From: an uncultured Clostridium sp. | GTDB lineage: Bacteria > Bacillota > Clostridia > TANB77 > CAG-508 | DNA: 6,501 nt | Reading direction: 5' to 3' | NCBI GenBank assembly: GCA_946497585.1 | Contig: CAMMLF010000093.1 | Span: forward strand, 1-6,501 | Shown here: positions 1 to 5,419 of the stretch, piece after piece | Position numbering within the stretch: position 1 is the first letter of the stretch | Layout of the letters: every line of letters begins with the position of its first letter | Position numbers and translations under genes: made by a program | Notes under the pieces: model-generated | Database searches by the model: none | The model's input: the letters and a program-made list of their open reading frames with translations, nothing else | What the model was told of the DNA's origin: nothing

Positions 1-27
1 CCTCATATATAATATATACTAAAAGCC

Positions 28-71
28 AAAAAAAATCAACAAAATTACGATTTTTTCGTATTTTGCTGATT
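28..71 (-). terminator. Rho-independent terminator of the leftward three-gene operon
   Basis: Read on the minus strand, the arm at 71-56 (AATCAGCAAAATACGA) pairs with the arm at 50-34 across a five-base loop (51-55). The pairing has one G-U wobble and one bulged base, giving a stem of about 16 bp. It is followed directly by a run of eight T (35-28), the textbook layout of an intrinsic terminator. It lies about 40 bases past the TAG stop of the glycosyltransferase, so it ends that operon. An outer 8-bp inverted pair, CTAAAAGC at 19-26 and GCTTTTAG at 89-96, encloses it. Confidence 0.85.
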
Positions 72-110
72 TGTTTATTTTTTAAATAGCTTTTAGATTT
101 AATTTTATGG

Positions 111-1382
111 CTATTTTTCGTCCTTTTTAATTAAATCAATTATGGCATTTGCCTTCATTGACCAATCATTTTCTTTGGCCTCTTTATCTAATAATTCAAT
201 ATATTTTTTGTTTTTTTCTTTTTTTAAGGCTTCAGCAATTTTATCAATAAATTCATCATGATTTTTACCTATTAGTACACTTTTATACTTACGACACTCT
301 GGCATATCAGTTGTTACAATTGGTTTGTGTAAGGCCATATATTCAAATATTTTAACAGGACTTGTAGCAAGTGTAATATTATTTATGACAAATGGAATTG
401 TTAAGACATCTGCATGTTTAGCATAATTTTTTAAAACTTTATAATCCCTAGGACCCATAAAATATATGTTTTTTTCATTACCTAAGTTTTCGTCGAAAGA
501 TTCATCATATTTGATACCAAATAAAACTATACTATATTTATCAGTTTCGGCTAACTTCTTTACTAATTCATAATCAAACCATTTTGCTAAGGCACCATAA
601 TACATTATTATTGGTTTCTTTTTCTTTAATATATTTTCAAATTCTGGTTCAAACTTATAGTTTTTATCAAATGTTTTAAAGAAATCATAATCCACACCAT
701 TTGATGAGAAAGCTAAATTAACTTTACCTCTATGTTTTATGACGTCTTTTTCAATGGCATCAGCGGTTACAATAACATATACATCTTTGTTATTCATAAC
801 AAAATCATATTTATCAATAATATTTTGAGGAATATTTTTCGTACCTGCTAATTCAGGAGAAATGTCATCAATATATTCATAAATAAAGCCAAAACCATTA
901 GACATATAATCTTTAATATTTTCAACAGAAAGTTTCCAATCAGTTGAATATAGTTGAACATATTTAGGTTTATCTTGTCTTTTTAATTCTTGCATCAATA
1001 ATTTATTTAGGGCTTTATTATTAAAATTAATTAGAAAAATATTATGGCTATGTTTTTTTATTGTTTTTACTTTATCAGTCATTGTAGTTACTTCATAAAA
1101 TACTAAACATTTATTCTTGGCTAAATTGTTAGCAATATGTTGCGGTCTTTGAAATAATGGAACGTTATATCCAAAACTACTACGCCATAAAATGATGCGA
1201 TTATATTGATTATTTTTTAAAATATTTTTTATTTCTTCCCTATATTTATTTTTATTAAACATTACTTTAAAACTTATTTTATCCATATAATTGGCCTTTA
1301 TATATGCATATAATTTTTTACAAAAACCGATAAAACCATATTTTTTATAAACATTTACTAATTTTGATAGTTTTTCTTTCAT
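111..1382 (-). CDS. GT-B fold glycosyltransferase, TuaH-like (teichuronic acid/wall polysaccharide type)
   Basis: Predicted cytoplasmic glycosyltransferase of 423 residues that would transfer a sugar from a nucleotide-sugar donor during surface polysaccharide synthesis. Donor and acceptor cannot be read from the sequence. Residues 1-35 form a basic amphipathic leader (YKKYGFIGFCKKLYAYIK) of a kind seen in Firmicutes glycan enzymes. The GT-B N-domain follows, with FQRPQH at 77-82, which is typical of TuaH-like proteins. The C-domain has SNGVDYDFF (227-235), MYYGALAKWFDYEL (260-273), and the donor-site segment SPVKIFEYMALHKPIVTTD (341-359). It ends with the usual NDWSMKA (406-412). Length is normal for a complete enzyme. 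The ATG is preceded by GAAAGGA at 1394-1400, with a rather long 11-base gap. It is the last gene of the leftward operon, 21 bases after the GNAT stop, and ends in TAG. There are no transmembrane segments, so membrane association would be peripheral. Confidence 0.82.
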   Translation of the reverse strand: MKEKLSKLVNVYKKYGFIGFCKKLYAYIKANYMDKISFKVMFNKNKYREEIKNILKNNQYNRIILWRSSFGYNVPLFQRPQHIANNLAKNKCLVFYEVTTMTDKVKTIKKHSHNIFLINFNNKALNKLLMQELKRQDKPKYVQLYSTDWKLSVENIKDYMSNGFGFIYEYIDDISPELAGTKNIPQNIIDKYDFVMNNKDVYVIVTADAIEKDVIKHRGKVNLAFSSNGVDYDFFKTFDKNYKFEPEFENILKKKKPIIMYYGALAKWFDYELVKKLAETDKYSIVLFGIKYDESFDENLGNEKNIYFMGPRDYKVLKNYAKHADVLTIPFVINNITLATSPVKIFEYMALHKPIVTTDMPECRKYKSVLIGKNHDEFIDKIAEALKKEKNKKYIELLDKEAKENDWSMKANAIIDLIKKDEK

Positions 1383-1403
1383 ATTGCAAGTAATCCTTTC
1401 AAA

Positions 1404-2021
1404 TTAAAATCTTTTTTCTCCGTTTATATCAATCATAATTAACGTTTTAATTTTAGACCAATAATATTTTAAATTTCTATATATAAAATTATAATTTTTA
1501 CCATTTAAATTTAATCTTCTAATAACAGTATAATAATTAGTAGTAGGCCAACTTATATAATCTATTTTTTTAAAGCCATAACTATCATAAAATTTGTTTA
1601 GCCTTTTTAAGCTGCTACTAGTGTCAATCATTATTGAATCTAATTTTTGCTTATTACATTCTTCTATTAATTTTTCTAATAGTTTTCTTCCTATGCCTCT
1701 GCTTTTATATTTTTCTTTAACAGACAAATTGAGAACTGTTCCATAATTTTTATCGCAATACCTTTTTTCTTTTCCATTTTTATTAGTTAAATATGGCCAA
1801 GAAGGACATCTTAAAAATACTACCCCCACAACTTTTGTGCCATCTAGTGCTACAAAACATTTACCATCTATTATTTTTTGTGCATTTTCCTCTGGAGTGG
1901 ATTTAAATGCAGCAAAATGTAAGTTTTGTTGTTCTCTTTCAGCATATGCATCGTGTATTACCTCAGTTATTTCTTCCCAACTTACAGAATTAGACTTTTC
2001 AACAATTTTAATGTTATTCAT
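1404..2021 (-). CDS. GNAT-family N-acetyltransferase
   Basis: Predicted acetyl-CoA-dependent acyltransferase of 205 residues; the acceptor is unknown. The GNAT core is visible. A strand reads KCFVALDGTKVVGVVFL (54-70). Motif A with the acetyl-CoA pyrophosphate loop reads LSVKEKYKSRGIGRKLLE (99-116). The motif B region is LNKFYDSYGFKKI (141-153). An extra C-terminal tail (about 165-205, with NLKYYWSKIKTLIMI) goes beyond the usual fold and is amphipathic. I chose the ATG at 2021. It has AGAAGGA ten bases upstream and overlaps the preceding stop as ATGAATAA. A TTG 21 bases further upstream, at 2042, has no binding site. The 8-base overlap with the nucleotidyltransferase gene suggests translational coupling, so the enzyme probably acts on a precursor of the same surface glycan. 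That role is inference; the GNAT fold itself is clear. Confidence 0.85.
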   Translation of the reverse strand: MNNIKIVEKSNSVSWEEITEVIHDAYAEREQQNLHFAAFKSTPEENAQKIIDGKCFVALDGTKVVGVVFLRCPSWPYLTNKNGKEKRYCDKNYGTVLNLSVKEKYKSRGIGRKLLEKLIEECNKQKLDSIMIDTSSSLKRLNKFYDSYGFKKIDYISWPTTNYYTVIRRLNLNGKNYNFIYRNLKYYWSKIKTLIMIDINGEKRF

Positions 2022-2757
2022 TCCATTTAGTTCCTTCTGCAATTTTTAAATCATGTTCATCATCAATTTCTCGCCATAAATTTTCGTCCACAACTACAGC
2101 TTTAATATTGTTATTATCATAATATACTAATCCACCAAGCACTAACTCATAATAACTATTCATCGACTCTGTTTTTATATAGGTCTCTATATTAGGTATA
2201 TATTTATTTAAAAAGAAGTCTTTAGAAAATTTATAAATATTAACCGTTTTATATTTATCATCATAATTAAAATCTTCTTTTTGTTTACTTTTAACTATTA
2301 AATTATTTACATTATAATTTTCATCAAATGTTATAACTGTACCATTCATTGTTTTCTCATTATACTTAGAGACCAATATACTACAATCGGCATCTTTTTT
2401 GATTATACTATCTATTATTTTTTTAGAAAAATATAAATCGCATTCTAATAATAAGCAATCATTTTTAATATAGTCTTTTGTTATGAACAATGAATAAATA
2501 TTATTACTACTTTCATATATATTGTTATCTACATATGTTATTTTTAAATTCTTATAATTATTTCCTATTATATCTTTTATTTTTTCTTTTAGGTATCCAA
2601 CTACAATTATTATTTCTTCTATATTATATTTTGTTAAAATATCCAACATTCTTATAATTAAAGGGATTCCATTTATTGGAACTAATGCTTTTGGAATATT
2701 CTTTGTTTTGTCTTTCAAACGAGTTCCTTTACCAGCCGCTAAAATTATTGCTTGCAA
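2014..2757 (-). CDS. LicC/PntC-like nucleotidyltransferase (phosphocholine or phosphonate cytidylyltransferase family)
   Basis: Predicted cytidylyltransferase of 247 residues that would join a nucleotide, most likely CTP, to a small phosphorylated or phosphonate group before its transfer to a surface polymer. The nucleotide loop is LAAGKGTRL (6-14), followed by PKAL (22-25) and IIIVVGY (49-55). Metal-binding acidic sites are ECD (105-107) and EIDDEHD (230-236). The segments NNIYESSNNIYSL (78-90), TVNIYKFSKDFF (171-182) and ENLWREIDDEHDLKIAE (225-241) resemble the LicC type and the cytidylyltransferase domain of PntC rather than hexose-1-phosphate enzymes. The PLP-dependent domain usually fused in PntC is absent. 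I start it at TTG 2757, giving MQAIILAAG, because AAAGGATGTG lies six bases upstream. The in-frame GTG at 2766 lies inside that binding site. It is the first gene of the leftward operon, divergent from the glycerophosphotransferase-like gene. Substrate is uncertain: choline, AEP or another. Confidence 0.8.
   Translation of the reverse strand: MQAIILAAGKGTRLKDKTKNIPKALVPINGIPLIIRMLDILTKYNIEEIIIVVGYLKEKIKDIIGNNYKNLKITYVDNNIYESSNNIYSLFITKDYIKNDCLLLECDLYFSKKIIDSIIKKDADCSILVSKYNEKTMNGTVITFDENYNVNNLIVKSKQKEDFNYDDKYKTVNIYKFSKDFFLNKYIPNIETYIKTESMNSYYELVLGGLVYYDNNNIKAVVVDENLWREIDDEHDLKIAEGTKWNE
2032..2038 (-). promoter_or_regulatory. Ribosome binding site that sets the GNAT start
   Basis: AGAAGGA on the minus strand, ten bases before the ATG at 2021 and inside the last codons of the nucleotidyltransferase gene. 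No comparable site precedes the alternative TTG at 2042, so the site decides for the shorter 205-residue protein. Confidence 0.6.
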
Positions 2758-2763
2758 AATGTT

Positions 2764-2773
2764 CACATCCTTT
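2764..2773 (-). promoter_or_regulatory. Ribosome binding site that sets a TTG start
   Basis: AAAGGATGTG on the minus strand matches the ideal AAAGGAGGTG in nine of ten positions. It sits six bases before TTG at 2757-2755. A GTG at 2766-2764 falls inside the site and would leave no workable spacing. The resulting N-terminus MQAIILAAG is the normal beginning of this enzyme family. Confidence 0.65.
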
Positions 2774-2790
2774 AAGATAATATTATCTTA
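2773..2790. repeat. Perfect 18-bp palindrome at the start of the leftward operon (candidate operator)
   Basis: TAAGATAATATTATCTTA is its own reverse complement over all 18 bases. It adjoins the ribosome binding site of the nucleotidyltransferase gene and covers a possible -10 element (TAATAT), where a repressor would block transcription. On the plus strand it is followed by a T7 run, so it could also act as a weak terminator of antisense transcripts. It faintly resembles a Fur or PerR box but lacks the central spacer base of a 7-1-7 Fur site. The repeat is seen directly; function is not established. Confidence 0.4.
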
Positions 2791-2808
2791 TTTTTTTATT
2801 GTAGTCAA
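2778..2808 (-). promoter_or_regulatory. Possible promoter of the leftward operon
   Basis: On the minus strand TTGACT (2808-2803) is separated by 17 bases from TAATAT, matching the -35 and -10 consensus in five and four of six positions. The transcript would start almost on top of the ribosome binding site, which weighs against it. A second candidate lies further upstream: TTGATA at 2890-2885, then 16 bases, then TATATT. It would give a leader of roughly 100 bases. Chance matches are frequent in DNA this AT-rich. Confidence 0.3.
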
Positions 2809-2835
2809 ATATTTTATGGACTATTTTTGGTATTC

Positions 2836-2865
2836 TTGATAAAATTAAAACATATTAACAATAAT
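2836..2865 (+). promoter_or_regulatory. Possible promoter of the rightward glycerophosphotransferase-like gene
   Basis: TTGATA (2836-2841) and AATAAT (2860-2865) each match the -35 and -10 consensus in five of six positions, with an 18-base spacer. A start near 2872 would give a leader of about 90 bases carrying the 13-bp hairpin at 2891-2920. AT-rich background makes this tentative. Confidence 0.35.
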
Positions 2866-2890
2866 ATATATGAAATGTACTTTTTATCAA

Positions 2891-2920
2891 AATTCTTGTA
2901 TTTAATCAAATACAAGAATT
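2891..2920. repeat. Perfect 13-bp inverted repeat with 4-base loop in the divergent intergenic region
   Basis: AATTCTTGTATTT (2891-2903) and AAATACAAGAATT (2908-2920) are exact reverse complements around the loop AATC. The right arm ends 41 bases before the ATG at 2962. No T-run follows on either strand, so it is not a standard terminator. It could be an RNA hairpin in the leader of the rightward gene (attenuator or stability element) or a dimeric operator in DNA. Such a perfect repeat is unlikely by chance. Confidence 0.6.
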
Positions 2921-2961
2921 GACTACCATATAACAAAAAGTTATTTCAAAAAGGAGAGAAA

Positions 2962-3480
2962 ATGTTTAAAATTAAAAATGTGGCAATTATAATTGCAAAT
3001 AATATTCAATTTGATTCTTTTAAGAACGCAATCGATATTATGTTAAAACAAAATATCAATGTGGATATTTATGTACCCCAAAAATATAACAATGAAGGTT
3101 TTAATACAATGTTTGATGAAATTTATCAAAAACTAGTACAGATGAAATATAAAGTTTTTAGGGATATTTTAGAAATTAATTATGACATTTTATTTATGCC
3201 ATATATGTTTTTACAATTTAATGATTTAAAAAGGAAATACACTATTCGCTATTTATATAGTTTACCAACAAAACCAGAATTTTTCTTTTCTTTAGAAACC
3301 AATTATATATTTGATGGTTTTCTGTGTTATGGAAATTATGATGCTAAATGTTTGAAAAATTTTGGTTTAACTTTTAAAATTGGAAATATCAAATATCTAA
3401 ACTATAAAAAACAAAATAGAAATATAAAAACAAAAAAAACATATTATATTTGCCAACTTACGGAAATTACTCTTCAATAG
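2962..3480 (+). CDS. CDP-glycerol glycerophosphotransferase-like protein, N-terminal part (frame broken at A8)
   Basis: First part of a gene that continues in another frame to 4298. The ATG has a strong AAGGAGAG (2951-2958) just upstream. Residues 1-159 look like the N-terminal GT-B-type domain of a TagB/TagF-like polymerase. They show NVAIIIANNIQFDSF (6-20), VDIYVPQ (34-40), YDILFMPYMF (74-83), and a region with alternating hydrophobic segments up to KYLNYKK (144-150). After the A8 run at 3432-3439 this frame reads only TYYICQLTEITLQ and stops at TAG 3480, which does not look like family sequence. The other frame continues with NILYLPTYGNYSSI, which does. As it stands this would be a 172-residue fragment without the donor-binding half. 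A read-through product would be 445 residues, close to a small complete transferase. It is either a slippage-dependent gene, a phase-off allele, or a pseudogene. Confidence 0.7.
   Translation: MFKIKNVAIIIANNIQFDSFKNAIDIMLKQNINVDIYVPQKYNNEGFNTMFDEIYQKLVQMKYKVFRDILEINYDILFMPYMFLQFNDLKRKYTIRYLYSLPTKPEFFFSLETNYIFDGFLCYGNYDAKCLKNFGLTFKIGNIKYLNYKKQNRNIKTKKTYYICQLTEITLQ
3432..3439 (+). other. A8 homopolymer at the frame break; -1 slippery heptamer A_AAA_AAA
   Basis: In the upstream frame the codons are ACA AAA AAA ACA, which places a perfect A_AAA_AAA heptamer at 3432-3438. A -1 shift here, or one extra A in DNA or mRNA, joins KTKK directly to NILYLPTYG. The downstream frame is closed by TAG at 3417-3419 and the upstream frame by TAG at 3478-3480, so the shift must fall between 3420 and 3477. 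Family resemblance resumes by 3444, which narrows it to about 3420-3443. I see no upstream Shine-Dalgarno stimulator and no strong hairpin downstream. Confidence 0.65.
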
Positions 3481-4298
3481 AAAACGTTGCCCCTAAATTG
3501 AATCAATTAAAAGACAGGTTTAACATCATCATAAAACCACATCATGGTACTGAATATGGAATCGATGAACTAGAACAAAAAAGAATGAAATACTTAAATG
3601 AAAATTTTAAAAACATTTTTTCTTCTAAATACTCACTTCTTGATTTATTAAATAAATGTGATATTGTTATAACAGATCAATCTGGTGCTGTTTTTGATGC
3701 TATATATGTTAAAAAACCTGTATTAATGTATTATACTAATTCTATAAGCAATGAAATCTCCTTGCCAATAAAATGCGCAAAAAAAGGATATTTTGTTTCT
3801 TTTACAGATCTAGAAGATAAAATGCAATTAGAAAAGTTAATTGAACAATCATTAAATTCCAAACAATGTGTAAAACAAAATAAATTATTTAAAAAAATAT
3901 TTTGTCCTCAAGAAGACATTGAAAAAAATTTTTTGCATTTTCTTAGTTGTATAGAAAATGAAATATTTGACAAAGATTTTTATGAAATACATCAATTACA
4001 AAAAAAACAAATAGGTATTTTATATGAAAACATTCAAACAAATAATATCACTATAACAAATTTAAATTCAAAACTAGATGAATACAACAACAAAATTTTA
4101 GAAAATTTAAAAATAATTGATGATTTAAAAGAAGAAAATATAAAAATAAAACAACAAAATAATACTCTAATAGAAGAATACAATAATTTCAAAAAACAAA
4201 TTTATAACTCCAAATCTTGGAAAGTAACAAAACCTTTACGTTATTTTAATCAGTTAATAAAAAAGGTAAAAAATCATATAAAAAATGCTATAAATTAA
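3450..4298 (+). CDS. CDP-glycerol glycerophosphotransferase-like protein, C-terminal catalytic part with coiled-coil tail
   Basis: Second part of the split gene, residues 164-445 of the joined protein; its open frame begins at 3420. It carries the recognisable glycerophosphotransferase core: LPTYGNYSSIENV (164-176), NIIIKPHHGTEYG (188-200), and KCDIVITDQSGAVFDAIYVKKPVLMYY (232-258). The last has the Asp, Ser-Gly, Asp and Lys-Pro positions typical of the donor-binding site of TagB/TagF-like enzymes. Such enzymes add glycerol phosphate or a related polyol phosphate from a CDP donor to wall polymers on the inner membrane face. Residues about 346-415 form a Lys/Glu/Asn-rich coiled coil. NSKSWKVTKPLRYF (416-429) follows, with a basic tail. 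The TTG at 3450 has no ribosome binding site and lies inside the conserved region, so independent translation is unlikely. The gene converges on wecB, with eight bases between the stops. Confidence 0.75.
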   Translation: MPTYGNYSSIENVAPKLNQLKDRFNIIIKPHHGTEYGIDELEQKRMKYLNENFKNIFSSKYSLLDLLNKCDIVITDQSGAVFDAIYVKKPVLMYYTNSISNEISLPIKCAKKGYFVSFTDLEDKMQLEKLIEQSLNSKQCVKQNKLFKKIFCPQEDIEKNFLHFLSCIENEIFDKDFYEIHQLQKKQIGILYENIQTNNITITNLNSKLDEYNNKILENLKIIDDLKEENIKIKQQNNTLIEEYNNFKKQIYNSKSWKVTKPLRYFNQLIKKVKNHIKNAIN

Positions 4299-4315
4299 AA
4301 TAGCATTTATTTTTT
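4280..4315. terminator. Bidirectional intrinsic terminator between convergent genes
   Basis: AAATGCTA (4283-4290) pairs with TAGCATTT (4301-4308) around a ten-base loop. On the plus strand the stem is followed by ATTTTTT (4309-4315), and on the minus strand by a T run from 4285 to 4280. It can therefore end both the rightward glycerophosphotransferase-like gene and the leftward wecB. The stop codon of the former (4296-4298) is in the loop. The stop of wecB (4309-4307) overlaps the right arm. Confidence 0.7.
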
Positions 4316-5419
4316 AAATTTATTAACTATAGCATCGACTATTCTCTCACTGGCATGACCATCGCCATAGGGATTTGAAGCATGGCTCATTTTTTCATAT
4401 TCTTTTTCATCAGTTAGTAATTTTTTAGTTTCATTATAAATTGTTTCTTCATCAGTTCCAACTAATTTTAATGTTCCAGCTGCTATTCCTTCAGGTCTTT
4501 CAGTAGTATCTCTAAGTACCAATACTGGTTTTCCTAAAGATGGTGCTTCTTCTTGAATTCCTCCGCTATCAGTCAAGATTATATAAGATTTATTTTGAAA
4601 ATTGTGAAAATCAAATACTTCTAGTGGTTCAATTAATTTCACTTTATCACAACCATCAAATACTTCATTAGCTACTTCCCTAACTTTAGGGTTCATATGT
4701 ATTGGATAAATTACTTTAACTTCACTAAATTCATCAACTATTCTTCTTATTGCTCTAAATATATGACGCATTGGATCTCCTAGATTTTCTCTCCTGTGTG
4801 CTGTAAGCAAAATCATTCTTTCACCAGGCTTTATCCAATCAAGTTCTGGATGTGTATAATTATCATCAACAGTTGTACTCATAGCATCAATTGCGGTATT
4901 ACCAGTAACATATATCTTACTTTCGTCTTTATTTTCTTTAAGTAAGTTTTCTTTACTTAAATTTGTTGGAGCAAAATACATATCAGTCATACAATCTACC
5001 ATTTGACGATTCATTTCTTCAGGAAATGGTGAATATTTGTTATTTGTTCTAAGCCCTGCTTCGACATGACCTATAGCAACTTGATTATAAAAAGCCGCAA
5101 GAGCTCCTGCAAATGTAGTTGTAGTATCTCCGTGAACTAAAACTATATCAGGTTTTACTTCTTTAATTACCCCTTCAAGTCCATTTAATGCTCTAGTTGT
5201 AACATCACCAAGAGTTTGACCTTGTTTCATGATATTTAAATCATAATCTGGTTTAATTTTAAAGGTATCTAAAACTTGATCAAGCATTTCGCGGTGTTGA
5301 GCTGTAACACACACAATACTTTTTATTTCTTCTCTACTTTCAAGTTCTTTTACAAGCGGAGCCATTTTAATGGCTTCAGGCCTTGTTCCAAATATACTCA
5401 TTACTTTAATTTTTTTCAT
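4307..5419 (-). CDS. wecB: UDP-N-acetylglucosamine 2-epimerase (non-hydrolysing)
   Basis: Cytoplasmic enzyme (EC 5.1.3.14; called MnaA in many Gram-positives) that interconverts UDP-GlcNAc and UDP-ManNAc. UDP-ManNAc is used for teichoic-acid linkage units and capsules. At 370 residues it is full length. It has the family's signature blocks in order: GTRPEAIKMAPL (11-22), TAQHREMLDQ (39-48), HGDTTTTFAGALAAFY (96-111), GHVEAGLRT (117-125), PFPEEMNRQ (131-139), VTGNTAIDA (171-179), TAHRRENLG (206-214), PIHMNP (239-244), LTDSGGIQEEAPSLGKPVL (282-300) and NPYGDGHAS (349-357). Asp98, Glu120, Glu134 and His208 line up with the catalytic Asp95, Glu117, Glu131 and His213 of the E. coli enzyme, so it should be active. 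The start ATG has GAAAGGA eight bases upstream and overlaps the end of galE by 14 bases, indicating coupled translation in one operon. Confidence 0.96.
   Translation of the reverse strand: MKKIKVMSIFGTRPEAIKMAPLVKELESREEIKSIVCVTAQHREMLDQVLDTFKIKPDYDLNIMKQGQTLGDVTTRALNGLEGVIKEVKPDIVLVHGDTTTTFAGALAAFYNQVAIGHVEAGLRTNNKYSPFPEEMNRQMVDCMTDMYFAPTNLSKENLLKENKDESKIYVTGNTAIDAMSTTVDDNYTHPELDWIKPGERMILLTAHRRENLGDPMRHIFRAIRRIVDEFSEVKVIYPIHMNPKVREVANEVFDGCDKVKLIEPLEVFDFHNFQNKSYIILTDSGGIQEEAPSLGKPVLVLRDTTERPEGIAAGTLKLVGTDEETIYNETKKLLTDEKEYEKMSHASNPYGDGHASERIVDAIVNKFKK

Noticed and set aside
1837..2049. Open frame of 70 codons on the plus strand
   Set aside because: It lies wholly antisense to the GNAT gene and the end of the nucleotidyltransferase gene, has no ribosome binding site, and looks like no known protein.
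2801..2926. Phase-variable invertible promoter
   Set aside because: The inverted pairs are only 8-9 bp, shorter than usual recombinase sites, and no invertase gene is in the window. Kept only as a side possibility under the symmetry finding.
3450..3452. Independent translation of the C-terminal half from TTG
   Set aside because: No Shine-Dalgarno sequence precedes it, and the codon sits in the middle of the conserved LPTYG block whose upstream residues are also in that open frame.
3440..3500. Stimulatory hairpin or pseudoknot for programmed frameshifting
   Set aside because: I could find only a 4-bp CAAC/GTTG pairing, too weak to count, and no upstream Shine-Dalgarno-like sequence. Programmed shifting rests on the heptamer alone.
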